Part shown: one piece after another, positions 17,224 to 26,263 of the stretch
Layout: every line of letters begins with the position of its first letter
Numbering within the stretch: the stretch's first letter is position 1
Notes under the pieces: model-generated
Told to the model about the DNA's origin: nothing
Database searches by the model: none
The model's input: the letters and a program-made list of their open reading frames with translations, nothing else
Program-made: the position numbers and the translations under genes
Assembly: GCA_001870995.2 (NCBI GenBank)
Contig: MLAV02000025.1
Coordinates: 1-64,000, forward strand
Length of the DNA stretch: 64,000 bases
Origin: Chitinophaga sp. CB10
Lineage (GTDB): Bacteria > Bacteroidota > Bacteroidia > Chitinophagales > Chitinophagaceae
Reading direction: 5' to 3'

Positions 17224-17466
17224 ATGAAAAAAGCAAAAATCCTCCTGTCGCTCCTAGGCCTGATCACCGCCATTTCCGCAGCCCTGGCCGCCCGGGTAAC
17301 CCCCAGCTGCAAAGTGTACATAGCCGACCCTAAAGACGGACTTTGCACCCTCGAAACCGCCGGCTCCCTCCTCAACAATGGTGGCACGGTAGTAACCATT
17401 ACCAAAGCAACGGATACCTACACCACGGAGTGCACCCTCCAAACGGTCTATGCCTGCCAGCACTGA
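17224..17466 (+). CDS. Putative RiPP precursor / small secreted peptide 3
   Basis: An 80-residue peptide starting MKKAKILLSLLGLITAISAA, a textbook Sec signal peptide with likely cleavage after ALA near residue 22-23. The mature part is Thr-rich with cysteines C29, C41, C70 and C78; C41 and C70 match the conserved pair of the two upstream peptides. The start at 17224 is chosen over longer in-frame starts because it aligns with the sibling peptides. Unlike them it is GC-rich and C-ending in codon use, like the rest of the chromosome. It ends 28 bases before the start of S9 peptidase 2, so the two are probably co-transcribed, repeating the peptide-then-S9 order seen at 10774-13943. Confidence 0.75.
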   Translation: MKKAKILLSLLGLITAISAALAARVTPSCKVYIADPKDGLCTLETAGSLLNNGGTVVTITKATDTYTTECTLQTVYACQH

Positions 17467-17494
17467 CAACATCCAACATAAATCCTCTGCCAAC

Positions 17495-19393
17495 ATGAAA
17501 TCAGCCCTCATTAGCCTGGTAATACTATTACTATCTATCCCCTGCGCAGCGGCCGACACCACCTGGCTCCCCTCCCTCCGGCACGACACCCTCTTCGCCC
17601 GCGCCACCCCGCAGGACTCCCCCCACATCATCGCCACCGCCTGGGCCAACAAACGCATCATTTCCACACTGAAGCACTATGCTTATTACATGGAAAATCC
17701 GCCGGCCCAAAAACAAACGCCTTCCAACCCGGTCATCTGGTCCAGACAGCCCGCCGCCAGCCCCAGACCAGCCACCGCATTAATAGACCTCAAAACCGGC
17801 CGTACCATCCCGATGGGCGACACCCGCTCACTCCTGATCCGGGCCTACGAAGACACCGTCCTGATGCTACGCTACGCCCCCCAACCCATGCTGGAATTCA
17901 CGACCCTTTCCACCGGCCAAAAATACCAGCTAACCAACGAGGCTATTGTAAACGGCGCCATGTCCAACGGCTTATCTCCTAACGGACAACTCATCGTGTA
18001 CTACGACCATAACGCCTACCACTGCTATAACATCTCCCAACAACAAACCAACCCTATTACAAAAGATATTACAACAGACCTCCACTTCCTATACAGAAAC
18101 GACTTGTTCACCTCCCCCCGCGGCATCGCCGGCTGGAATACCCAAAGCTCCCGGTTGTATATCTATGACGCGTTCGACCTCTGGGAGGTCGATCCGGCGA
18201 ATAAAGTACCACCAATTAACCTCACCAAAGGCTACGGCGCCAAACACCGCATCATCCTTACCGTTCAGAAGTACCACAACCAGCCCAAAGGAAAGCCCCT
18301 GGAATTCCCGTTAATCCTCAACGCATTTAATATCGACAATAAGCAAAACGGCTGGTTCAAACTCGGCAAAGGAAAGGAGCCCGAACTGCTTACCATGGGG
18401 AATTACCAGTACGATATTATGAACAACCCCTATGTGCCTGACCAAAGCAATTACCCGCCCGTGAAACGGAATGATTCCATTATAGTACGCCGGCAAAGCG
18501 CCACCGAAGCCCCCAACCTCTTTTACACCAAAGATTTCAAACATTTCACCCAGCTCACGTTCAATCAGCCGGAGCACAAATACACCGCGCAGCTCACCAC
18601 CTATACCACCCTCGATGGGCAGCAACGCCAGGCCATCCTTTACAAGCCGGCCAATTTCGACTCCACCAAAAAGTACCCGGTGATCCTGCACTTCTACGAA
18701 CGCAGATCCGACGGACTTAACAGCTACCTCAAAACGGAACCGCTTACCAGCGGCTGTAACATCAACATCCCCTCCTATACCGCCAACGGCTACCTCGTAT
18801 TTACCCCGGATATATTTTATACTCCCGGCGATCCTATGCAAGGCGCCTACAATGCCGTCCTGGGAGCGGCGGAATACCTGGAAAAACTCCCTTACGCAGA
18901 TGCGAAACGGATTGGACTGCAGGGATGCAGCTGGGGCGCCATCCAAATCAATTACCTGGTAACGCACAGCGATAAATTCGCCGCAGCGGTATCCGCCTCC
19001 GGCATCGGCGACTGGATGACGGCTTACAACTCCCTCGTCAATAACGGCCGCCCCAACGCCGAGAACTTCGAAAACGGACAATTCCGCATGAAAGCCACTC
19101 CCTGGGATATCCCCGACCAGTACCTGAAAAATTCCGCTATCTACGCCGCCAATAAAATGAATACACCCCTGCTCCTCATGCATACCACCAACGACGGCGC
19201 CTGCCCCTTCTCCAATATCCTTTCCTTCTTCCTCGCGCTGCGCAGGCTACAGAAACCCGCATGGCTACTGCAATACAACGACGGTAACCACGGACTCACC
19301 GGCGCGTCTGCAATGGATTTCAGTGAACGTATGCAGGCGTTTTTCAACTACTACCTGAAAAATGAAACGCCTCCGGACTGGCTCGCGGATTAA
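17495..19393 (+). CDS. Secreted S9-family serine peptidase 2
   Basis: 632 residues from MKSALISLVILLLSIPCAAA, a Sec signal peptide. It is a clear paralogue of the peptidase at 11271, with S479 in GCSWGA, D567 in HTTNDGACPF and H599 in GNHG, plus the shared CNINIPSY cysteine. It is about 260 residues shorter, with the loss in the N-terminal propeller, so the substrate chamber may be more open or built from fewer blades. Codon use is host-like and C-ending. It follows peptide 3 by 28 bases. It may process the peptide after export or degrade imported peptides; the peptide pairing is observed, the function inferred. Confidence 0.87.
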   Translation: MKSALISLVILLLSIPCAAADTTWLPSLRHDTLFARATPQDSPHIIATAWANKRIISTLKHYAYYMENPPAQKQTPSNPVIWSRQPAASPRPATALIDLKTGRTIPMGDTRSLLIRAYEDTVLMLRYAPQPMLEFTTLSTGQKYQLTNEAIVNGAMSNGLSPNGQLIVYYDHNAYHCYNISQQQTNPITKDITTDLHFLYRNDLFTSPRGIAGWNTQSSRLYIYDAFDLWEVDPANKVPPINLTKGYGAKHRIILTVQKYHNQPKGKPLEFPLILNAFNIDNKQNGWFKLGKGKEPELLTMGNYQYDIMNNPYVPDQSNYPPVKRNDSIIVRRQSATEAPNLFYTKDFKHFTQLTFNQPEHKYTAQLTTYTTLDGQQRQAILYKPANFDSTKKYPVILHFYERRSDGLNSYLKTEPLTSGCNINIPSYTANGYLVFTPDIFYTPGDPMQGAYNAVLGAAEYLEKLPYADAKRIGLQGCSWGAIQINYLVTHSDKFAAAVSASGIGDWMTAYNSLVNNGRPNAENFENGQFRMKATPWDIPDQYLKNSAIYAANKMNTPLLLMHTTNDGACPFSNILSFFLALRRLQKPAWLLQYNDGNHGLTGASAMDFSERMQAFFNYYLKNETPPDWLAD

Positions 19394-19594
19394 CAAGTGA
19401 ATAACTAATGATTTACAAATTATATCAAAGCGTTTCCCGACATTTGATCCATCCAAAACATAAAATAATTGGTTGCGGATGGAATTACAAAATGCAGCTT
19501 TGCATTCATGTAAGTGTTCAGATGTAACTGCCAATCCCTCATTGACAGCCTCAAACCAAAACCAAACGCTTAAAAACAAAATCATTTAACCCCC

Positions 19595-20197
19595 ATGAAA
19601 ACTTTTAACGAAGTTAAATTCAAAGAAGTAATCACAGTTGTACTGGCACTACTGCTATCTATTAGCACCGCAGCCGGCGCATTCCAGCTGCTCCCCTTCT
19701 GGTCCGCCGTCGCCATTGCCGCAGCAGTATCCCTGATGGCCATCTGGGCAATCGCCTCCGTATTTGCCAGCTACACCAGCCGCAAGGAAAGGGAATACGA
19801 AAAAATGGCGAACGATACCATCGCCGCATTCAAAAATACTTTCGAATCCGAACTGGACGATGGCCCGCCCGAAGTAGGCGTGTTCTGTGTAGACAAAGAC
19901 CTCAACTTCTGCTACATGAACCGCGAAATGCGGCGCATCTGCGGTTATAAATACAGCGAAATTGAAGGCCGGAAATGGACGTTCATGTGCTCCCGCGCAC
20001 TGGCCACCTGGCTCAATAACATAGTTACCAAATGGATGGATGATATCATGCCCATCACCCGACCGTACATCACCATCAGGACCAAAACAGGTGGGTACGT
20101 GAAGATGCTGGCTTTCATCTCCCTGATGGAACAACCGGACAATAACACAAAGTTTCAAGCTATTGTAAACATTGTGCCAATGGACGATGACGAATAG
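19595..20197 (+). CDS. Membrane-anchored single-PAS-domain protein
   Basis: 200 residues. Two hydrophobic segments (about 12-32 and 34-57) are followed by a charged linker (TSRKEREYEKM) and a PAS fold at about 85-195 (VFCVDKDLNFCYMNREMRRICGYKYSEIEG), a common sensory-PAS pattern. No kinase, cyclase or DNA-binding output domain follows, so it may be a sensor partner or an adaptor. An intrinsic terminator follows. The 201-base gap upstream holds a possible promoter, TTG-N19-CAGCTTTG, near 19472-19504. Its relation to the peptide locus just upstream is unknown. Confidence 0.75.
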   Translation: MKTFNEVKFKEVITVVLALLLSISTAAGAFQLLPFWSAVAIAAAVSLMAIWAIASVFASYTSRKEREYEKMANDTIAAFKNTFESELDDGPPEVGVFCVDKDLNFCYMNREMRRICGYKYSEIEGRKWTFMCSRALATWLNNIVTKWMDDIMPITRPYITIRTKTGGYVKMLAFISLMEQPDNNTKFQAIVNIVPMDDDE

Positions 20198-20219
20198 TCA
20201 CTTGTTTCTTTTTCCATCG

Positions 20220-20243
20220 GCCCTGCGAAAGCAGGGCTTTTTT
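20220..20243 (+). terminator. Intrinsic terminator after the PAS gene
   Basis: GCCCTGC (20220-20226), loop GAAA, GCAGGGC (20231-20237), then six T residues. A textbook Rho-independent terminator on the plus strand, 23 bases after the stop. Confidence 0.95.
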
Positions 20244-20287
20244 CAAACTCCCATTATTGCTTTCTTTCCCCCCAACACTAAAATGCC

Positions 20288-21028
20288 ATGAAGCACATGA
20301 CATTATATTTCTTACCAAGTCTGAACGACTTCAACCAGCTATTCGAACAGATCCGGCAAACACATCTGAAACACCTGGAACTTTGCAATAAGTGGCATAT
20401 GGAAATACGCAGGGAATGCGAGAACCTCATGTCCCAAATGCAGGCAGGCATCGATGCCACACCCGAAAACAGCCAATACTACCAGGCAATGCTCGAAAAC
20501 CTTTCCCACACCATGGAATTTTACGACGCCATCAACGGCTTCAGAGAAGCCTTCCATATGTTCGTGGAGGAAACCAATGAACAACTCGCCTGCTTCAGCA
20601 CCCTTTGGAATGGCCACCTGGAACGGCTCGCCATCTCCTACGTTGCCAATTACCTCAAAAAAGTCTACGAGGTACATACCTCCTTCTTTAAATTCAAACG
20701 CTCCATGAGCCCCGGCTCCAACTCCTTCGTAGAAGGGGATATGATCGCCATAAACGATACCCACCTGTTCATCGCCGAAGCCAAAAAAGAACTGAAAGAC
20801 GAGAACTACTATAAAACGCTTTATAACCGGGACCGCCTCAAAGAGAGAATGCCGGAATATCCGCACCATCACTTCCAGCCCATCTTCATCTGCGAAACGG
20901 TGGACGACAGCGTAGTCCGCAAAGCGAAAGACGGCGGCCTGTGGATACTCCGCTACCGCGGGTTCGATGCCAACAACCCGGTCAATACCTTTGAATGGCT
21001 CGGCACCCAGGGGCCCGCTAAAATCTAA
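20288..21028 (+). CDS. Cytosolic protein with PD-(D/E)XK-nuclease-like C-terminal domain
   Basis: 246 residues with no signal peptide. Residues 1-110 or so are helical and probably coiled. Residues about 125-240 show a nuclease-like core: FVEGDMIAINDTHLFIAEAKKEL matches the D...(E)xK spacing of PD-(D/E)XK folds (D in EGDM, E and K in EAK), followed by helix and strand elements as in DUF3782-like Bacteroidota and cyanobacterial proteins. Activity is unproven and the family call is by pattern. It stands alone between two terminated units, with no methylase or restriction partner in view. Confidence 0.6.
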   Translation: MKHMTLYFLPSLNDFNQLFEQIRQTHLKHLELCNKWHMEIRRECENLMSQMQAGIDATPENSQYYQAMLENLSHTMEFYDAINGFREAFHMFVEETNEQLACFSTLWNGHLERLAISYVANYLKKVYEVHTSFFKFKRSMSPGSNSFVEGDMIAINDTHLFIAEAKKELKDENYYKTLYNRDRLKERMPEYPHHHFQPIFICETVDDSVVRKAKDGGLWILRYRGFDANNPVNTFEWLGTQGPAKI

Positions 21029-21101
21029 GCCGCACATCATTTTTTTTACACCTTACCAACGGCCTTTTTTATCTTCCCGGAAAACATTCTGTTATTCCGG
21101 C

Positions 21102-23654
21102 ATGAAAAATTTTACCTTCCTCGCACTCCTCTGCTGCTGCCTCACGGCAGCCGGGCAACCGGCCACCCGCCTGCGGTGCGACTATCTCGTTCATCCACTG
21201 GGCATCGATAACCCACACCCGCGACTCTCCTGGCAATATACCAGCATGCCCGCAAACGCGCATATCCAGGTCTACCGCAGCGGTCAGCTGCTGTGGGATA
21301 CCACCACCACTAACAATACCATCACCTACAACGGCCCTGCCCTGCAACCATTTACCGAATACCAATGGAAAGTAAACGGTACCACCGCCGCTTTTGAAAC
21401 CGGTATGATGGACCGCCACAACTGGCAAGGCGACTGGATCTCCGACCATCATCCCATTTCCTATAAACCAGCCCCGCTGTTCAGAAAGACATTCAACAAT
21501 ACCAAAACCATCGCCTCCGCACGCGCCTACATCGCTGCCGGCGGACTTTATGAACTGCATATCAACGGCCATAAGATCGGCAACCATCTGCTCGATCCCA
21601 TGTACACCCGGTTCGACCGCCGCACGCTCTACGTGACCTACGACGTTACGCGCGATCTCCAAGCCGGCCCTAACACCATCGGCGTTATCCTCGGTAACGG
21701 CTGGTATAACCACCAGTCCACCGCAGTGTGGTTCTTCGATAAAGCGCCCTGGCGCAACCGCCCCACCTTTTGCCTGGATCTTCGTATAACCTTTACCGAT
21801 GGCAGCTCCACCGTCATCAGCACAGGCAAGGACTGGAAGACCTCCACCGGCGAAATTGTATTCAACAGCATTTACACCGGCGAACATCACGACCTCCGCC
21901 TGCAACAACCCGGCTGGGACCTGCCGGCCTTCAACGACAGCGCCTGGCACAACGTAATCCTCCGTTCCGCGCCGTCCGGCAACATCGTAGCGCAGGCCAT
22001 GGCGCCCATCACCGCGGATACCGTAATACAGCCAATCAGCATGCATCGCTTCAGCGATACCAACTACGTATTTGACCTCGGCCGAAACATCGCAGGGGTG
22101 AGCCGCATCACGCTCAACGGCCCCGCCGGCACAGTCGTAAAACTTAAACATGCCGAGCAGCTGTATCCCAACGGCCATGCGGACATCTCCAACATCGATG
22201 TACACTACCGCCCTACGGACGATACTGACCCATTCCAGACGGACATCTATATCCTAGACGGCAAGGGCCCGCACACTTTTTCCCCGGCCTTTAACTACAA
22301 GGGGTTTCAATATGTGGAAGTAACCAGCTCCCGGCCCATCGCACTCACGAAGGAAAGTTTGCAGGGCGTGTTCATGCACAGTAACGTTGCGCCTACCGGC
22401 AGCTTTGAATCGTCCGATACCCTGCTGAATAAAATCCTGGCCGCCACCAACAACTCCTACCTCTCTAACCTCTACGGCTATCCGACGGATTGCCCGCAGC
22501 GGGAAAAGAACGGGTGGACCGGCGACGCACATATCGCATCCGAAACAGGGCTCTATAACTTCGACGGTATCACCGTGTATGAAAAATGGTTGAACGACCA
22601 CCTGGATGAACAACAGCCCAACGGCGTACTCCCCTCCATCATCCCTACCGGCGGCTGGGGCTATGAATGGGGCAACGGACCCGACTGGACCAGCACCATT
22701 GCCATCATCCCGTGGAACCTCTACCTCTTCTACGGCGATACCACGGCATTGGCCCGCTGCTACCCTGCGATGAAACGGTATGTGGACCAGCTTACAGCCA
22801 GGAGCCCGGATGGCCTCTGCCCGTGGGGACTCGGCGACTGGGTGCCGGTTAAATCCGTCACACCGGTGCTCTTTACATCCACGGCTTACTACTTTACGGA
22901 TGTAACCATCCTTGCCAAAACGGCTAAGTTGTTGGGGTATGGAGAAGATTACCGCCACTACAGCCAACTGGCGGCGTTCATTAAAGATGCTTTCAACAGG
23001 AAATTCCTGGATCCACAGTCAGGCATATACGATAAAGGCTTCCAGACCGAGCAGTCTGTTGCCCTGCACTGGAACCTCGTGCCGGACTCCCTCCGCAGCA
23101 AGGTGGCCGCTGCGCTGGCAGCGCGCGTAAAGGCCGACGGCCTGAAGCTGGATGTTGGACTCCTGGGCACTAAAACCATCCTCAATGCGCTCAGCGATAA
23201 CGGCTATGTCGACCTTGCCTACCAGCTGGCAACATCCGATAAAGAACCTTCCTGGGGTTGGTGGATTAAAAATGGCGCAACGACCCTGTATGAAAACTGG
23301 CCGATTAATGCCAAATCGGACCTCTCGCGCAACCATATCATGTTCGGCGAAATTGGGGCCTGGGCATACCGCACACTTGCAGGTATCAAACCGGACGAGA
23401 CGGCGCCCGGCTTTAGCCATATTCTTTTCTCCCCAAAATTTCCTAATGGATTAAACAGCGTAAGCTGCACCTACCAGAGCCTTTATGGCCCTGTAACTAT
23501 AGACTGGAAAAGAAAAGGGAAGGATATTTTACTGACGGTAGGGCTGCCGGTAAATACAACGGCCAGGGTTACACTTAACAAGGAAATTGAATTGAGGCAG
23601 GCGGGGAAACATACAATCGTCATTAAAGCCGGCAACGCGGAACTGCTGAGATAG
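21102..23654 (+). CDS. Secreted GH78 alpha-L-rhamnosidase 1
   Basis: 850 residues from MKNFTFLALLCCCLTAAG, a signal peptide; the in-frame region upstream overlaps the previous gene and is not used. The domain order fits Bac_rhamnosid: an N-terminal fibronectin-like domain (RLRCDYLVHPLGIDNPHPRLSWQY), the beta-sandwich (ARAYIAAGGLYELHINGHKIG; YVTYDVTRDLQ), then the (alpha/alpha)6 barrel with TDCPQREKNGWTGDAH and the C-terminal beta domain (NGLNSVSCTYQSLYGPVTIDW). It removes terminal alpha-L-rhamnose from pectin side chains or glycosides in the periplasm or outside. A second GH78 lies at 55455. Confidence 0.93.
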   Translation: MKNFTFLALLCCCLTAAGQPATRLRCDYLVHPLGIDNPHPRLSWQYTSMPANAHIQVYRSGQLLWDTTTTNNTITYNGPALQPFTEYQWKVNGTTAAFETGMMDRHNWQGDWISDHHPISYKPAPLFRKTFNNTKTIASARAYIAAGGLYELHINGHKIGNHLLDPMYTRFDRRTLYVTYDVTRDLQAGPNTIGVILGNGWYNHQSTAVWFFDKAPWRNRPTFCLDLRITFTDGSSTVISTGKDWKTSTGEIVFNSIYTGEHHDLRLQQPGWDLPAFNDSAWHNVILRSAPSGNIVAQAMAPITADTVIQPISMHRFSDTNYVFDLGRNIAGVSRITLNGPAGTVVKLKHAEQLYPNGHADISNIDVHYRPTDDTDPFQTDIYILDGKGPHTFSPAFNYKGFQYVEVTSSRPIALTKESLQGVFMHSNVAPTGSFESSDTLLNKILAATNNSYLSNLYGYPTDCPQREKNGWTGDAHIASETGLYNFDGITVYEKWLNDHLDEQQPNGVLPSIIPTGGWGYEWGNGPDWTSTIAIIPWNLYLFYGDTTALARCYPAMKRYVDQLTARSPDGLCPWGLGDWVPVKSVTPVLFTSTAYYFTDVTILAKTAKLLGYGEDYRHYSQLAAFIKDAFNRKFLDPQSGIYDKGFQTEQSVALHWNLVPDSLRSKVAAALAARVKADGLKLDVGLLGTKTILNALSDNGYVDLAYQLATSDKEPSWGWWIKNGATTLYENWPINAKSDLSRNHIMFGEIGAWAYRTLAGIKPDETAPGFSHILFSPKFPNGLNSVSCTYQSLYGPVTIDWKRKGKDILLTVGLPVNTTARVTLNKEIELRQAGKHTIVIKAGNAELLR

Positions 23655-23778
23655 CAGAAGAAGGCAACGTGGAAAAACTGTAATATCCCAGCAGAAAAAA
23701 GTACTCAAGCATTTTCCAAAAAACCTACGCACCGGAGGCAAAAAAGAAAGTCCTGCAAATGCCCACCTCCACAAAATC

Positions 23779-23803
23779 CGCAGGGAGCCCCCCGCTCCCT
23801 GCG
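23779..23803 (-). terminator. Hairpin terminator of the antiporter gene
   Basis: CGCAGGGAGC (23779-23788) and GCTCCCTGCG (23794-23803) pair perfectly with a 5-base loop. Read on the minus strand it is followed by GATTTTG. It sits 9 bases beyond the antiporter stop and may also stop plus-strand read-through from the rhamnosidase. Confidence 0.7.
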
Positions 23804-23811
23804 CTAAAATC

Positions 23812-25404
23812 TTATCCTATTTCAAACTGCAACCTCAGCTTCTCCTCCTCTACATCCAGCAATTCATGGAACTTCCGGATCACCTCACTGTCCATCGCCA
23901 GGTCCTTATTTAACTCCTTTAGCACTTCCCGCTGATGTTCTATCAACTCCAGGGAAATGGTCAGGTACTGCTCTCTATCCCGCACGGAGCCGGCTTCCCG
24001 GTTCGTAAGCAGGTGCAGCTCCCGCAGTTCCTCCCGCAGCGTGTTCACGACATTATTATTCTGAATAGCTTCACTGTGATAGCTGTCCAGGAACTGCATG
24101 CTGCGCTGCAACAAGTGCTTGCGCACGCTCGCTTCCTGCTCTTTGAGAGGCAAGGCATGGTCCTCGTCCTCCGGGTTGGTGAGCCGGATGATCCAGGGCA
24201 GGGTAAGCCCCTGTACCACGAGCGTCAGGAGTATAACCGTAAATGTTATAAACAGGATCAGGTTACGTTGCGGAAACCGCAGCCCGTTATCCATCATCAC
24301 GGGGATGGACAAGGCCGCCGCCAGCGACACTACGCCGCGCATGCCCGCCCAGCCTATTACAATAGGCCCTCTCCAGCCCGGGCGGTTACTAGCCGTGGTA
24401 ATATATTTGCTGGCAAATACCGTAAACGCGGATGCGCCGAGCGTGCAAAGCAATCGCCCTACGATGAGCACCAGGGTGATGATCACGCCGTATTTTATCG
24501 CTTCGCCCACGCTGCGGGTACCCAGCTCCTTAACGATGACCGGCAATGCCAGCCCGATGAGCATAAATACAAGCCCGTTCAATATAAACACCAGCGTAGC
24601 CCATACCTCGGTGCCGGCTATACGGCTCCTGTTGGATAAAAACAAATGGCTCCGGGAAGAGAGGAATAACCCGCCGGAAACCACTGCCAGCACGCCGGAC
24701 CCGTGAAACTGCTCTGCCGTGATATACATCACATACGGCGCCGTGAGCGTGAGCACAATATCTATCTGCGTGGTCGTAGGCAGCCAGCGGTGGATGACGT
24801 AATAAATGCCGCCGATCAGCAAGCCGATTGCCACGCCCGCCACAATCACCACTACAAAACTGCCGGCAGCTTTATAAAATACAAACTGCCCCGTGGTAAC
24901 GGCCAGCATGGCAAACCGCATGATGATCAGGGAGCTGGCATCGTTCAATAAACTTTCCCCTTCCAGGATGGAGCTGAGCGCCTTCGGCACCCGGACGTTC
25001 TTGAGGATGGTGGTAGCCGATACGGCATCCGGCGGCGATACGATGCCGCCAAGCAGGAAGCCCAGCGCCAGCGTAAAGCCGGGGATCAGCGCGTAGGATA
25101 CCACCGCCACCATACTCGCCGTCACAATCACGATCAGGAATGCAAAGCTGAAAATGATCCGGCGCCATCGCCAGAAATCCTTCCAGGAAGTGTACCAGGC
25201 GGCCTCGTACAGCAACGGCGGCAGAAAGATCAGGAGGATCAGTTCGGGGTTGATCTCTATGGAAGGCATGGCCTTCATGGTACTGAGTACCAGTCCGCCG
25301 ATGCAAAGGACAATAGGATATGCTATTTTCAGCCGTCCCGCCAGCATTATCAACAGGAGTATGACAAATACCAGCGAGATGTGCTGAATAAATGATGCTA
25401 ACAT
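23812..25404 (-). CDS. CPA1-family Na+(K+)/H+ antiporter
   Basis: 530 residues with about 12 membrane segments in the first 410. Family signatures are LIFLPPLLYEAAW, GGIVSPPDAVSA and the ion-binding ND pair in EGESLLNDASSL (N154, D155). Residues about 415-530 form a charged, helical cytoplasmic tail. It exchanges protons for Na+ or K+ across the inner membrane for pH and salt homeostasis. It is followed by a hairpin terminator and preceded, 7 bases away, by the dehydrogenase gene at 25412, so the two are probably co-transcribed. Confidence 0.92.
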   Translation of the reverse strand: MLASFIQHISLVFVILLLIMLAGRLKIAYPIVLCIGGLVLSTMKAMPSIEINPELILLIFLPPLLYEAAWYTSWKDFWRWRRIIFSFAFLIVIVTASMVAVVSYALIPGFTLALGFLLGGIVSPPDAVSATTILKNVRVPKALSSILEGESLLNDASSLIIMRFAMLAVTTGQFVFYKAAGSFVVVIVAGVAIGLLIGGIYYVIHRWLPTTTQIDIVLTLTAPYVMYITAEQFHGSGVLAVVSGGLFLSSRSHLFLSNRSRIAGTEVWATLVFILNGLVFMLIGLALPVIVKELGTRSVGEAIKYGVIITLVLIVGRLLCTLGASAFTVFASKYITTASNRPGWRGPIVIGWAGMRGVVSLAAALSIPVMMDNGLRFPQRNLILFITFTVILLTLVVQGLTLPWIIRLTNPEDEDHALPLKEQEASVRKHLLQRSMQFLDSYHSEAIQNNNVVNTLREELRELHLLTNREAGSVRDREQYLTISLELIEHQREVLKELNKDLAMDSEVIRKFHELLDVEEEKLRLQFEIG

Positions 25405-25411
25405 GTGATGT

Positions 25412-26263
25412 TTATTTTACTGCGCCGCTGCCGATGATTGTCCAGTCCTGGTTGCCATGGCCTTTGGCGATCCACTGATCCATCACCTGGGCGATAGTAG
25501 GAATAATATTCAGCGGCACGCCTGCCTGCGCCGCTTCCTGCATGAACAGGCCGGTATCCTTGCGGGCCATGTTCAGTTCCCAGGAAGGCTGACTGTAATC
25601 GCCGCCGGTCATACGCTGGATTCGCGTAGGCAGCGTGTTCGCGGGGTTCCATACTTTAAACAGTTCAGCCACCGCATCTACCGGCACTTCCAGCGCTTTG
25701 GCCAGCGCAAAGGTATCTGCCAGGCCGGCGGTGAAGGTAACGAGGAAGAGGTTACCGATCAGTTTCAGGCTGGCAGCGCGGCCTGTTTCCTCCCCGAGGT
25801 TTAAGAGCTTCCCGGTCATGGGCGCCAGCAGCGGTTCCATTTTGGCAATGAGGGACTGGTCCCCGGAGAGCAGCATAAACCCGCTGCCTTCCAGCGCGTT
25901 GGCAGGGCCCATAAATACCGGCGCATGCAGGTAGGTAAAACCTTTCGCCTGCCAGTCGGCCGTGCGTTTAATAGCGCCTTCCCGGCTGGTGGTAGTGTGG
26001 TCCACGATGATGGCCCCCGGTTGTAATCCCGGCAGGGCGCTGGCTAGCACTTCGTCCACTGCGGCATCGTCCTTCACGACGATGTGTACACGGTCAGCGC
26101 CGCGCACGGCATCCGCCACCTGTTCGAAGGCTACCGCGCCATCTGCTTCCAATGCTTTTGCTTTGGAGGCCGTGCGGTTCCATACCTGCACGTCCTCTCC
26201 TCTTCTACGTAAGGCTTTCACGAAATTGGAACCCAAAAGGCCCATTCCTAAAAATGCTATCAT
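25412..26263 (-). CDS. NAD(P)-dependent beta-hydroxyacid dehydrogenase (3-hydroxyisobutyrate/GLYR family)
   Basis: 283 residues. The Rossmann motif GMGLLGSNFVKAL is at the N-terminus, the family-typical VDHTTTS pattern is near residue 95, and the helix with the probable catalytic lysine follows (AASLKLIGN). It should reduce or oxidise a small beta-hydroxyacid or semialdehyde in the cytoplasm; the exact substrate cannot be read. It is immediately upstream of the antiporter gene on the same strand. Confidence 0.88.
   Translation of the reverse strand: MIAFLGMGLLGSNFVKALRRRGEDVQVWNRTASKAKALEADGAVAFEQVADAVRGADRVHIVVKDDAAVDEVLASALPGLQPGAIIVDHTTTSREGAIKRTADWQAKGFTYLHAPVFMGPANALEGSGFMLLSGDQSLIAKMEPLLAPMTGKLLNLGEETGRAASLKLIGNLFLVTFTAGLADTFALAKALEVPVDAVAELFKVWNPANTLPTRIQRMTGGDYSQPSWELNMARKDTGLFMQEAAQAGVPLNIIPTIAQVMDQWIAKGHGNQDWTIIGSGAVK

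Noticed and set aside
18311..22205. Antisense frames opposite S9 peptidase 2 and the first rhamnosidase (18311-19183 and 21069-22205)
   Set aside because: Same third-position effect; low-complexity Gly/Val/Ala translations with no family resemblance.
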